Below, piece after piece: positions 12,055 through 24,228 of a DNA stretch of 64,000 nt. Numbering within the stretch: position 1 is the stretch's first letter; every line of letters starts with the position of its first letter. This DNA is from Ovis canadensis (lineage: Eukaryota; Chordata; Mammalia; Artiodactyla; Bovidae), in the NCBI RefSeq assembly GCF_042477335.2, contig NC_091248.1, positions 122,100,501 through 122,164,500 on the forward strand, read 5' to 3'. Below the pieces are notes generated by a model that ran no database searches, was not told the origin of the DNA, and was given only the letters and a program-made list of their open reading frames with translations. A program made the translations under genes and the position numbers.

Positions 12055-12571
12055 AACACAAGGGACCCAGATCACACTGGGGAGAAGAGAAGCTGAAACT
12101 ATAGAACTTAATGCCAGGAGCTTATTCCATGTCACACTGCTTCTGCTTCCTTACGAATTCAGCTGAACCATCTGGAGATTTGAGACAGCAGTGCTGGAAT
12201 TCATGAAATCCAAATAATGCCAACTATTCAGGGACTGTAAGCAGTGCTGTTTTCTCAGGGTGTGCCCTGGGGCCCTCTGTGTTTCCTAATCTTGTCCTGC
12301 TGGGGATGAGAAGGGAAACAGAAAAGGAGAGTGGCTCTGTCCCCCTCCCCAGTGGAGGTGGGCGTGCACCACATGTCACAGCCACCCCTTCCAGTGAACC
12401 CTCAAGAGCTACAGCGAGGTTGAGCCCATCAGAGAATTATCCTCCTTTTCTGAGGATCTGATCCCATTTCCAATCTGCAACAGAGATGAGGGCTCTACAG
12501 CTCCCACAGAAGCTCGCCAAGGCAGGACCCCATCCAGCCTTCAGGTGCTTTCCTCTTCTGAGACCTTGAGT
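12055..12571. repeat. Near-identical tract, copy A
   Basis: Matches 26301-26820 with only about four events: a small indel with changes near 12185-12197, and a one-base indel in gatgagaaggg. The 150 bases before and 60 bases after differ at roughly 15-20% of positions. No open frame in it looks like a gene. It holds the only moderately GC-rich DNA of this stretch. Confidence 0.88.
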
Positions 12572-15048
12572 TCAAATGGGGGTGCTAACCAGGTTGCCAT
12601 ATTTTATTTTACCATTTATTTCTCTTACGTCTGCTATGGCATGTGGCTTTTTTATTATTATTATTAGCTATCATTGTTATCACTACAAATCTCAGAAAGA
12701 GAAATAAATATTCTCTGTTAATGCTAAAAATACATGCTCATCACTCATACTCTGTATGAGTAATTAGATGCACATTTTATAAACAAAATATGCAAAGGTG
12801 TTTAAGATTTGGTTATTTTTGTGTTATTGGTGGAGAAATATCCATGTGATAAAGATTTACTTGAAAAAGATGACACTAAAAAAGAGAAGAAAGAAATTTC
12901 TGTTTCGTGGATTTAAATGGAACATTTGGAAATTTTCCAAGCTGAAGGAAACCATTGGAGGTATATTATGGAACGGTGTTACATTTCAGAATTATCAGCA
13001 TATTGGCTATTGTATAAATTGTGCATTTGTATTATGGCAGGCATAGTCACAATATATGCTAAATCTATGAGAACATATTTATTACAGTTGTTATGAAGCC
13101 AAATGGGCACTAAATCCATGTCTTATATTTATCTTTCATTAAGTGCAGCATTAAAAACTATCAGGCATCTAGAATGTACTCAATAAATATGAGTAACTTA
13201 CATTTTCTGTAGGTTGGAGGATAAGTTTTTGTGATGGGGATGGAAAGAGTAAAGAAAGGGACCAAGATGTTAAGAAGTGGAATAGCAAGGAAGGAGAATG
13301 AGATCATCAATAATTCTTTACATTTTCTTTTTATAGGATGTTTCCATTTTACATGCACATTTTCAATATATATCCCCACTCTTTCTCCTTCAGCATATTT
13401 TCACAGTCATGTCTTCACAGAGCCCAGAACCATCAGCCTGATTCACTATGTACTTCCATAGGACCTGGTATATAGGAAGCACTCAATAGTATGATCAATT
13501 ATTATTATCCTTTAACAGATTCTCAAATAGCCTTTCATTACGTGAAACTGACAGTTCTTTGTGCTCAGCAGTAGTTCTTATATCTGGGAAAAGTCACTTA
13601 TCAGTCCTTACCCCATACAACAACTTTGCAAAGTCTTGGCTTAGCCCTACATAAGCACTAAGATGAATTAGCTTTCAGTTCTTTCTTATTACTTGCAAGT
13701 AAACACCCTTACAGTTGAACTGAGCTATGGGTAAACATGGATGATCATCTTAGGAGTTCTTCTTCACACATGCCTGCTACTTTAGAAAAGAACTTTCCAG
13801 CTCCCTATTGCTTCAAGATTTATTTTTTAAGATACAGGTTTCATCAGGTTCTGATGTTTTATTTATATATGAAATGATTTCCTTCTTGAATATTTATTTT
13901 AGAACTTTTAGAGTCACCTGATTATTTATTAACCAGATAATAATTTGGCATTTTTTAACTCTGGAACTGTACATATATGAATTAATAGACATCACTATGT
14001 TTATAAGGTATGCTTGGAACTATGATACTTCCCCTTTAACCCCACCAGCAGTTTAATCTGCTTGTATTCCATTTGACTGTTTTGAACTAATAGTAGATAT
14101 GTAGGTAGCAAATAAAAATAAGAAAAAATAAAGAAGTGTATCCAAAATTTAATTACTTAAAACAATTTATAAATTCTTTAGTTATTCTTTTGAATTTCTA
14201 TACTTTGTTTGGGACAAATGAGCTGAACTCAAAATAGTGAGAGTAGAACATATTTTAAAAGACATCAGACCTGAGATAAGGACATCACAATGTACATATT
14301 TACTCATTTGTTTATGTTTATTACTTTGCCATTCAACAAATATTTATTAACTGCCAGGGGTATAAAAATGAACAAGCCTATTCCTGTGCTTTAAAATAAA
14401 TCAAATTTGAAATAAATATGGCTACTGTGCTTAAAAGAATATACACTCATTCTGACCTTTTTCATTTGTCTTTCAATTTCACTAAAAAAAAAATCATGAT
14501 TTGTACTGTATTTCTTTTTCCATTTATATTTTCCTGTGAAGGAAAATTGGAAAAAGAAATTGCTGTTTCAGAAGGGGATGGATTCAAATATATTGTATAT
14601 CTTTCACAGTCAAATATTTTTCCATGTTTTATGTGCTTAAAAAATACAGAAACATTGTTATGCATAGAAATCTGTAATATTAACCTAAAGTCAAATAATC
14701 CCTGGTGATATATAAGGACTTTTTATTGTATTAGTTAGGTTACTTTTGTGTCCAGGCAATTTGACAACTTATGAATAATGTTTAGGAGGAAACAGACATC
14801 TCATCTGTCGTTGTTAGGAAGGGATCCATTTCTTTCCGAGTTTTGCTTTAGTGAGGTTACCTTGGTCCGGCGTCTGGTCCTCACTTTTTAGATCCAGCTT
14901 TGGAAAGTGTTCAGGAACTAAGTCATGCTATGTAAACCACAATTGGATAATGCATAAGCCAGAACATCTAAATGTTCATTCGTTTAGAATTTGAAATGCA
15001 ATTGCATAATAAGCAAACAACTTTGCTGATTGATGCCTTCATCTTATT
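12572..15048. other. Duplicon sequence without a gene
   Basis: AT-rich; a short TTA run at 12649-12670. Fragments ending in cactcaata-type text at 13155-13195 and 13470-13490 look like L2 or MIR tails. No exon is seen. Confidence 0.4.
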
Positions 15049-15228
15049 CCCTGGTCAGCTGGTAAAGAATCCACCTGCAATGCAGAAGACCTGGGTTTGA
15101 TCCCTGGCTTGGGAAGATCCCCAGGAGAAGGGAAAGGCTTCTCACTCCAGTATTCTGGCCTGGAGAATTCCATGGACTGAATAGTCCGTGGGGTCGTAAA
15201 GAGTCAGACACAACTGAGCATTCTCTTA
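15049..15228 (+). mobile_element. Bov-tA SINE
   Basis: Full Bov-tA layout: tRNA-like head (ggtaaagaatccacctgcaa, then gggtttgatccc as B box) joined to the BovB-derived tail ending in agacacaactgagc. Confidence 0.9.
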
Positions 15229-16220
15229 AGTGTTAAGTTAACTGGTGAATTGGTGAACACAAAATCAGAGCAGGAGGGCTAATCAGGGATCTTACTGACT
15301 AGCGTTATTGAGTACTGGTCATCCAAACCATCCATCTAGACTGTGGACATAGAATTGCCTGATGCATAGAATCCTGTCAACTGGTCAGGCTTCCCCTTCC
15401 CTGAAGGTCTTTAAGGCGCACAGACAGCGCTGCCTCTCTGACCTTATGTCTGTGCTCTGTACTGAGCAGCTCCTGTCTTTCACCCACAGTCTTTCTCTAA
15501 CAGGTAACTCACTCAACTGACTACATTTGGGTTCAGTCGCATCTTTCTGTCCTGCCTCCCTGATACTGTTTCAAAGCACCTTAGGTGGACTTCTGGAGAT
15601 TCCCAAAACGCTTCAGTCACGTGTTTCTCGGTATTATCTTCTTTTTAACCTATAGGTTGTTATTCTCATCACTTCGGTATATGCTTCCAATTTTCTCTCT
15701 CAAAATTCAGTTCTGTCTCTTACATCCATGTTGATATCTCCACAGGTATTGAGGACAGCTAAATTAGGTGTGGCCAAAAACAGCACCTTTTTCAACACTA
15801 ATCCTAAAAGTGTAACTAAACCTCAAGTTACTTGTTTTTTGCAATGGCACTGACAAATGTTTGCACTAGAAATAATGTTGAATTTTGACATAGTTTATAG
15901 AGGAAACTATCATCCAAGATACAAGGTAAGGAAAAAAAGTTTAATTTACCAAACCACAAATTCATAGACTAGATATCTTACCACTAACATACTAATGCTG
16001 CCATTTGTCAAGAGGCAAGCTGAATTTATCATTGTTTCTGTTAGATACTTATAAAGTATGTATTAATCCTTACTGCTGATTTCAGTAACTATTTTTTTTT
16101 GCTTAAATGGTAATATGTTTTGGATTTCAGATATAAAACATTTCCCAAATATGAAGGATTGAATCAATAGTAAGATGGGTCTAGTTCCTGATTCTAAGCT
16201 ATGATCAATCTTATTCTCTT
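15229..16220. other. Duplicon sequence without a gene
   Basis: Aligns by eye with about 30300-31130 of unit B. No coding exon or named repeat is seen. Confidence 0.4.
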
Positions 16221-18530
16221 TTAAAAAATGTTTTCCAGTTTTATTGAGATATCATTAACATACAGTATTATCTAAGGTATACACTGTAATGATTTGAGTT
16301 GCAAATATTGTACAATGATCACAATAAATCTAGTAAACATCTATCATAGCATATTGTTAATTGGTACTCTAGCATAAATTTATTTTTAAATTTTAAAACT
16401 AAAAAATGAATTTAAAAATCCATCTCACATATTGATAACCATAAAAAGAGAAACTGTTTTTTTTCTTGTGGTTAGAAGTCATAGGGTCATTACTCTCTTA
16501 CACCTTTTAAATATACCGTAGAGTAATGTCAATTATTTTCATTATGTTAGCTATAGTCACTAGTCCCTATTGAGTATGTTCAGCTACTTTCTGCTCCATA
16601 CCTACCCTTCGATCCTTAACCACAAATTTAATCCCTTGTCTATAAGTTTGGTGGTTGGTTTTTAGCTCCCACATACGAATGAGATCATGCAGTATTTGTC
16701 TTTCTCTGTCTCATTTATCTCACTAAGCAGAAGGCCCTCAACATCCGTTCATGTCACAAATGGCAGGACTCCCATCTTTTTGTGCTGGACTCACACACAC
16801 ACTCCCTACTTCTTATCCTCTCATCTGCTGGTGAACACTTAGGTAATTTCCATGTCTTCACTATTGTGAGTAATGCTGATATGAACATGGGGGCACAGGT
16901 AAGTTTTTGAGTTAGTGTTTATTTTTCCTTCAGATAAATGCCCAGGAGAAATTGCTAGATCGTATGGTAATTGCATTTTTATTTTCAGGGAAAACTTCCA
17001 TATTGTTTTAAACAGTAACTGTAACAATTTTCACTTCCACCAACAGTGTAAAAGGATCCCTTTTTTCACATCTTTGTCAACATTTGTCATCTTTCATCTT
17101 TTTGATCATAACCATTCTATCAGGTATGATGCGATATGTCATATCATAATCAATGTGATATTGATTTGCATTTGTCTGATATTGAGTGATACTGAGTAAC
17201 ATTTCAGGTCCCTTTGGTTATCTGTATGTATTCTTTAAGAAAATGTCCATTCAGATTCTTTATTCATATTTAGATTGGATTATTGGCAACAAAGTTCCGT
17301 CTAGTATGGCTATAGTTTTTCCAGTAGTCATGTGTGGATGTGAGAGTTGGACTATAAAGAAAGCTGAGCACCGAAGAATTAATGCTTTTGAACTGTGGTG
17401 TTGGAGAAGACTCTTGAGAGTCTCTTGGACTGCAAGGAGATCCAACCAGTCCATCCTAAAGGAAATCAGTCCTGAATGTTCATTGGAAGGACTGATGTTG
17501 AAGCTGAAACTCCAATACTTTGGCCACCTGATACAAAGAGCTGACTCATTGGAAAAGACCCTGATGCTGGGAAAGATTGAGGGCAGGAGAAGGGGACAAC
17601 AGAGGATGAGATGGCTGGATGGCATCACCGACTCAATGGACATGGGTTTGAGTGGACTCCAGGAGTTGGTGATGGATGGGAAGGCCTGGCGTGCTGCAGT
17701 TCATGGGGTCACAAAGAGTCGGACATGACTGAGTGACTGAACTGAAGTGATTGGCTTTTTTGCTGCTGAGTTGTATGGGGTTTTTTAAATATATATTTTG
17801 AATATTAACCCCTTGTTCAATATATATGGTTTGCAAGTATCTTTTCCCATGCCTTTTGTTGTCTTTTCATTGTGTTAATCTTTTTATTCCTTTCCTGTGC
17901 AGAACCTTTTTAGTTTGAGGTAGTTCCACTTGTTTATTTTTTATTTTGCTTTAGATGTTATGTCAAAAAATTCATTGCCAAGAGCCACGTCAAGGATTGT
18001 TTATTTTATGTTTCATTTATTTCTTTGTAGTTTCAGTTCTTTTGTTTAAGACTTTAATCCACTGTATGCTAATTTTTGTGAGTGGTGTAGGATAGGAGTC
18101 TACTTTCATTCTTTTATATATGAATATCCAATTTGCACATTTACTGAAGAGACGGTCCTTTCTCCACTGGGTATTCTTGGCTCCCTTGTTAAATATTAGT
18201 TGAATGTATTTGCAGGGATTTATTTCTGTGCCCTCAATCCTGTTTAATTGGTCTGTGTTTCTGTTTTTAGGCCAGTAATGTATTGTTTTGACTACTGTAA
18301 CTTTGTAATATAGCTTGAGATCTAGAAGTAGAAAGCATGAAGCTTTGATCTTTCTCAGGATTGCCTTGGCTATTCTGGGATTTTGGCAATTCCTTAAAAA
18401 TCTAGGATTATTTTTCTAATTCTGTTAGAAATACCATGGGAATTTTGATAGGGGCTGCATTGAATCCATCTATGGCTTTTGGCAGCATGTACTAATTCAT
18501 CTAATCCGTGAACATGGGATTTAAATACCA
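16221..18530 (-). mobile_element. Old mammalian L1, 3' part, split by a BovB
   Basis: Minus-strand old L1 (L1M type). The 3' UTR begins at about 16221 (ttttattgagatatc) and runs into the C-terminal ORF2 region (18120-18500). It is heavily mutated. A BovB at 17287-17749 interrupts it; L1 text resumes at 17755 (ctttttttgctgctgag), as expected from L1 order. Confidence 0.85.
17287..17749 (+). mobile_element. BovB LINE 3' fragment inserted in the L1
   Basis: Plus strand, 5'-truncated at caacaaagttccgtctag. An open frame continues through MVFPVVM-like, ILKEIS and WLDGITDSM to KSRT, then the actgaactgaagtg end. Flanked by attgg at 17282-17286 and 17750-17754, a short target-site duplication. Confidence 0.9.
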
Positions 18531-18591
18531 ATTACTTCTGATTCTTTCTACTACCGGGTAGTTCTCCCACTGATTTTAACATAAGCAGCTC

Positions 18592-18735
18592 TTCAGTTCA
18601 GTTCAGTTCAGTCGCTCAGTCGTGTCCGACTCTTTGCGACCCCATGAATCGCAGCACGCCAGGCCTCCCTGTTCATCACCATCTCCCGGAGTTCACTCAG
18701 ACTCTCTGATCTCCAGTAGCATATTGGACACCTTA
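18592..18735 (-). mobile_element. BovB LINE, internally deleted
   Basis: Minus-strand BovB 3' tail (cagttcagtcgctcagtcg) running to about 18705, then joined directly to a piece of the BovB endonuclease region (ccagtagcatattggacacc), the same text as at 51208-51228. Confidence 0.85.
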
Positions 18736-19102
18736 GACAATCCATATTTCATGATTATTTTCTCATAATTTGGTTTGATATTTCTTAATTTCAGGACAGT
18801 GTCAGTGGCTCTAGGTAAGTCTTTATTGATGACATTTCTCTTCTGTAAAATTGAATATGAGATTGAAAATTTAATTCATTGGACACTTAACTTTATTTAG
18901 ATAGATAAGTCTGTCTGTCTTTCCTTTTCTGCTTCCTTCTTCCTTCCTTTCCCCTTCCTAAACTTTCTATTCTTTCTTTCCTTATTTATAATTCAATGAG
19001 TTCTTAAAGATGTTTATTAATAGTTTTCCATACACCAAAAATATATGAAGTATTAAATAAAATAGATGTCACATAGCTGTCTGATTCTCTCTTAATAGTG
19101 AA
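18736..19102 (+). other. 5' flank of the first OR2A pseudogene
   Basis: A donor-like site at 18814/18815 (ggctctag, gtaagt) has an exact counterpart in unit B at 33681/33682. The acceptor-like stretch ctgtctgattctctcttaatag ends at 19098, four bases before the ATG. A CT-rich stretch lies at 18915-18980. The pair fits a relic 5' UTR intron. Confidence 0.45.
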
Positions 19103-20031
19103 ATGGAGAAAAATCAGATGATGGTTACAGAGTTCATCCTACTAGGATTTTGTCTTGGTCCAAGGATCCACTTATTCCTCTTTGGGCTCTTCTCCCTGTT
19201 CTATGTCCTCACCCTGCTGGGGAACAGGGTCATCCTGGAGCTCATCTCACTGAACTGCAGACTGCACACACCCATGTCCTTCTTCCTCTCATACCTGGCC
19301 ATTATTGACATGGCCTATGCCTGCAGCACAGTGCCCCAGATGCTGGTCAACCTCTTGAGTCCAGCCAAGCCCATCTCCTTTGCTGGCTGCATCACACAGA
19401 CCTTTCTTTTTCTGAGTTTCGCTCACACTGAGTGTCTGCTCCTGGTGGTGGTGTCCTATGACCGGTATGACCATCTGCCACCCTCTCTGATATTCTGTCA
19501 TTGTGAGCTGGAGAGTCGGCATCAGCCTGGTGGGGACTTCCTGGGCATGTGGCTCCCTCCTGGCCCTGGTCCATATGGGTCTTGTCCTGAGGCTGCCCTT
19601 CTATGGGCCTCATGAAATCAACCACTTCTTCTGTGAAATCCTGTCTGTCCTCAAGCTGGCCTGTGCTGATACCAGGCTGTACCAACTTGTCCTCTTTGCT
19701 GCTTCCATGTTTGTCTTAGTCGGGCTCCTCTGCCTGGTGCTGGGCTCCTATGGGTGCATTCTGGCCTCCATCCTGAGGATCCAGTCCGCTGAGAGCCACA
19801 GGAAGGCCTTCTCCACCTGCTCCTCCCACCTCTGCGTGGTCGGGCTCTGCCTTGGAGTGCCATCGTCATGTCCATGGCCCCCAAGTCCCGCCATCTTGAG
19901 GAGCAGCAGAAGATCCTTTCCTGTTTTATAATCTTTTCAACCTCATGCTGAACCTGCTGATCTACAGCCTGAGGAGCAAAGAGGTCAAGGGTGCCCTGAG
20001 GAGAGCACCGTTCAAGAAGAGTCATTTCTAA
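19103..20031 (+). pseudogene. Olfactory receptor 2A pseudogene (copy A)
   Basis: OR2A-family reading frame, opening MEKNQMMVTEFILLGF, broken by frameshifts. It is intact through helix 3; a two-base loss in the DRYVAIC box (about 19470) shifts the frame. It is readable again from about 19503 (SWRVGISLVGTSWACGSLLA to KAFSTCSSHLCVVG). A one-base loss in helix 6 after GLCLG (about 19855) is shared exactly with the copy at 34001. A third one-base loss lies near 19920 before helix 7. The last frame ends at taa 20029-20031 after KEVKGALRRAPFKKSHF. The usual PMYFFL is PMSFFL, also shared with the other copy. Closest to the OR2A1/OR2A42 type by the KESH-like tail and SAIVM region. No functional receptor can be made. 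Confidence 0.93.
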
Positions 20032-20167
20032 CTGGTGACATTTGAATCCAAAAAAGTTCTCTGCTCTCTTATATGTGCCTTGATGATACAAGAATAAGAC
20101 TTCCCTCTTCCTTTGACGTTTTAGCTATATTGCTTTCATTGATTTTTCTTTCAGATGTGATTTTATT

Positions 20168-20600
20168 GTTATTGTTCCGTCACTAAGCATGTCCCATGAA
20201 TTCCATGAACTGCACTCCAGGCTTCCCTGTCTCTCACTGTCTCCCAGAGTTTGCTCAGACTCATGTCTATTGAGTCAGTGATGCTATCCAACCATCTCAT
20301 CTTAGGTCACCCACTTCTCCTGTCCTCAGTCTTTCCCAGCATCACAGTCTTCCAATGAGTCAGCTCTTCACATCAGGTGGCCAAAGTATTGGAGCTTCAA
20401 CTTCACCATCAATCCTTCCAGTCAACATTCAGGGTTGATTTCCTTTGGGGTTTACTGGTTTGATGTCCTTGCAGTCCAGGGGACTCTCCAGAGCTGTCAT
20501 CAGCAACACGCTTCCAAAGCATCAGTTCTTTGGCACTCACCCTTCTTTATGCTCCAGCTCTCATATCAGTACATGACTATTGGAAAAATCATAGCTTGGA
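20168..20600 (-). mobile_element. BovB LINE 3' fragment, old
   Basis: Minus-strand tail back to the VMYGCES region, clearly more diverged than other copies (for example ccgtcactaagcatgtccc). Confidence 0.88.
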
Positions 20601-20989
20601 TTATACTATGATCTTTTTTCTTTGATTGCTCTGAATTTAATATATCTGAAATTAACATTTATTTAAATTGATTTCCTGAGTCTACAAATTTGAATAGTCT
20701 TTCCACTGCCCTAACTATATTAGCTTATCAGTGGTTTAGGTCACAAGATTTGGAAGAAAAAAAGAGTTATGAAGGGAGGTGATCTTGAAAGCCTGGATGC
20801 ACCCTTGTCCACTCACAAAAATTGCACTCCCCCTGTTCAAGAGTAAGTCAGAGATGTCTAGCTAGTTGTGCTCCATAATGTTGAAAAATCTCATATGAAA
20901 ACTGTTGAGTCATATTGGGGAGCAGGCTGATAATTATGAAGGAACATAATTAATACAAGGTATTTTGGAGAGCCAAACTAGTCAATCCA

Positions 20990-21327
20990 AAAGGAATTGG
21001 ACTGCAAGGAGATCCAACTAGTCAATCCTAAAGGAAATCAGTCCTGAATATTCATTGGAAGGACTGATGCTGAAGCTAAAACTCCAATACTTTGGCTACC
21101 TGATCTGAAGAACTGACTCCTTGGGAAAGACCCTGATGCTGGGAAAGATTGAAGGCAGGAGAAAGGGACAAGAAAGGATGAGGTGGTTGGATCGCATCAT
21201 CTACACGATGGACATGAGTTTGAGCAAGCCCTGGGAGTTGGTGATGGACAGGGAAGTCTGGCGTGCTGCAGTCCATGGGGTCGCAAAGAGTCAAACACGG
21301 CTGAGCGACTAAACTGAACTGAACTGA
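20990..21327 (+). mobile_element. BovB LINE 3' fragment
   Basis: Plus-strand tail from [17 protein letters not shown] codons to actgaactgaactga. The start repeats ccaa(a)ctagtcaatcc twice within 55 bases (20970 and 21013), a small local duplication at the 5' edge. Confidence 0.88.
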
Positions 21328-22431
21328 TTTTGGAGAAAGCAGGGAAGATAAAGGGAAAGCTTGCTGATGGGGTGGAAATAGTATGTTGTTTACAGCTTTG
21401 GAGGTAAACTGATTAGCTCATGGCTGCTAAAAGAATAAAACTAGGCAGATAATGGGTACAAACAAAAAATTTCTGTTGTTTTTTAGATTCCCAGAAAATT
21501 TTGTGGGTTGAATGTAAGTTATGTAGATGTACGGACTGTCTCTGTATATTATTTTCTAGTGTCTTTTCAACAGTAATTTCATAGGAAATTCTACCTGATA
21601 GTATAAGCGGCTAGCATGGTATGACTGGCTCTTCTGCCTTGTGGTAATTAATTCTGTTTTACAAACCCAACGGTCAGAGTTGAGTCCCATATATTTGATG
21701 TAATTTTTCAGAGTGTTACTTTTACATCCACTTTATAACTTGACCTGAGACAAGGATGGCCGCTTTCCCCCGGACTCTTCCTCCATTTCATCATAACACT
21801 GAACAGAAGGCTTGTTCAGTAGAATTAGGGTGTGTCCTTCATTTGGGCTTTAATAACTTCTCAACCCTATTCTTAATTACTGTGTGTGGGCAACAGTGCT
21901 TACTGAATGTAGAAACAGTGGGCTTTTACAACAAGAGTTAAGGCTTTAATTGACCGCTCCGTGCTGCACACTTAACGCTCATATCGACCATTTACATGGA
22001 CCATCTCGCTCAGTCATTATAACATATCCCAGAAGAGGGTCCTATTATCAGTCTGTTTTATGTATGCATGTACCAGAAAAACAGTTCAGACCTTTACCTG
22101 GACAGTCTGACTCCTGAGCCTTGTGTACTTAACCATAACGATGTCATAGGTCAATATCATTGTAATTCAATAAAGAAGAAGTTTAAGATATCCCAAGGAA
22201 GAATATGTTAACTGAAGAAGTATGTCTGCACTGTCTCATGTATGTAAAGTGAGCTGTTCTTTGCTCTCTGAGGCCTGGAAGATCAGAGACAATTTATGAG
22301 AGGTCAGTTGTCCTGGAAAGTAAAATATATGGACAAAGTGGCAAGAGTTATGGGACTCCTAGAGGAATACAGACCATGAAGAAGGTGAGAATTAAGTCTA
22401 CTCTCACTGAGATTGGTGATTTAGTTCAGCT
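21328..22431. other. Duplicon sequence without a gene
   Basis: Part of it (21650-21710) matches 35680-35735 in unit B. No coding exon or named repeat is recognised. Confidence 0.4.
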
Positions 22432-22442
22432 AAGATCAAAAG

Positions 22443-23638
22443 CTGTTGTTCAAGCTGGTTTTAGAAAAGGCAGAGGAACCAGAGATCAAATTGCCAACAT
22501 CCACTGGATCATGGAAAAAGCAAGATAATTCCAGAAAAAAATATCTATTTTTGTTTTATTGACTATGCCAAAGCATTTGACTGTGTGGATCACAATAAAC
22601 TGTGGAAAATTCTGAAAGAGATGGGAATACCAGACCACCTGACCTGCCTCTTGAGAAATCTGTATGCAGGTCAGGAAACAACAGTTAGAACTGGACATGG
22701 AACAACAGACTGGTTCCAAGTAGGAAAAACAGTGTGTCAAGGTTGTATATTGTCACCCTGCTTATTTAACTTATATGCAGAGTACATCATGAGAAATGCT
22801 GGACGGGAAGTAGCATAAGCTAGAATCAAGATTGCTGGGAGAAATATCAATAGCCTCAGATATGCAGATGACACCACCCTTATGGCAGAAAGTGAAGAGG
22901 AGCTAAAAAGCCTCTTGATAAAAGTGAAAGAGGAGAGTGAAAAAGTTGGCTTAAAGCTCAACATTCAGAAAATGAAGATCATGGCATCTGGTCCCATCAC
23001 TTCATGCCAAATAGATGGGGAAACAGTGGAAACAGTGTCAAACTTTATCTTTCTGGGCTCCAAAATCGCTGCAGATGGTGAGTGCAGCCATGAAATTAAA
23101 AGATGCTTACTCATTGGAAGAAAAGTGATGACCAACCTAGATAGCATATTCAAAAGCAGAGACGTTACTTTGCCAACAAAGGTCTGTCTAGTCAAGGCTA
23201 TGGTTTTTCCTATGGTCATGTATGGATGTGAGAGTTGGACTGTGAAGAAAGCTGAGCACCAAAGAATTGATGTTTTGAATTGTGGTGTTGGAGAAGGCTC
23301 TTGAGAGTCCCTTGGACTGCAAGGAGATCTAAACTGTCCATTCTAAAGGAGATCAGCCCTGGGTCTTATTGAAAGGAATGATGCTAAAGCTGAAACTCCA
23401 GTACTTTGGCCACCTCATGTGAAGAGTTGACTCATTGGAAAAGACTCTGATGCTGGGAGGGATTGGGGGCAGGAGGAGAAAGGGACGACAGAGGATGAGA
23501 TGGCTGGATGGCATCACCGACTCGATGGACGTGAGTGTGAGTGAACTCCGGGAGATGGTGATGGACAGGGAGGCCGGGCATGCTGCGATTCATGGGGTCG
23601 CAAATAGTCGGGCATGACTGAGTGACTGAACTTAACTG
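22443..23638 (+). mobile_element. BovB LINE fragment with reverse transcriptase
   Basis: Plus strand, 5'-truncated inside RT at VQAGFRKGRGTRDQIANIHW. YADD lies at 22861-22872. The frame is largely open to VVMYGCESW with a few frameshifts, then the 3' tail. Perfect 11-base target-site duplications aagatcaaaag flank it at 22432-22442 and 23639-23649. Confidence 0.94.
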
Positions 23639-23734
23639 AAGATCAAAAGTCATTACAAAGACATCAACACCCTCTGTCTTTCTCTCTATCTCCATCTCTG
23701 ATTTTGTCTCTCTGTTTCTCTCACTACCGGCTAG

Positions 23735-23915
23735 ACACTGCACTTTACAAGAATTATTTCATTTCATCCTCACAATAGCCCTTTGAGGCAAAAGACAATC
23801 CCCACTTTACACATAAGGAAATGGAGGCAGAGGGACTGAGTAACTCACCCAGTTCACAGCGAATGACAATCCAACTCAGGATTGTACTAAGGCAGTCTGA
23901 TTATTGACCCTATAA
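23735..23915 (+). mobile_element. MIR SINE
   Basis: Core text cacaatagccctttgaggca, then tttacacataaggaaa and gactgagtaactcaccc, typical of MIR. It has a counterpart in unit B at 36515-36730, so it predates the duplication. Confidence 0.85.
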
Positions 23916-23952
23916 TCATTACCACTGGGTAATGGCCTCTTTAGAGCATACC

Positions 23953-24228
23953 TATGGGAGAAGGCAATGGCATCCCACTCCAGTACTCCTGCCTGGAAAA
24001 TCCCATGGACAGAGCCTGGTAGGCTGCAGTCCATGGGGTCGCTAAGAGTTGGACACGACTGAGCAACTTCACTTTCACTTTTCACTTTCATGCATTGGAG
24101 AAGGAAATGGCAACCCACTCCAGTGTTCTTGCCTGGAGAATCCCAGGGACAGGGAAGCCTGGTGGGCTATCATTTATGGGGTCACATAGAGTTGGACAGA
24201 ACTGATGTGACTTAGCTGCAGCATGGGT
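23953..24228 (+). mobile_element. BOV-A2 SINE dimer
   Basis: Two head-to-tail Bov-A monomers (gagaaggcaatggcatccca.. and gagaaggaaatggcaaccca..) joined by a CACTTT-rich linker. Confidence 0.9.
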
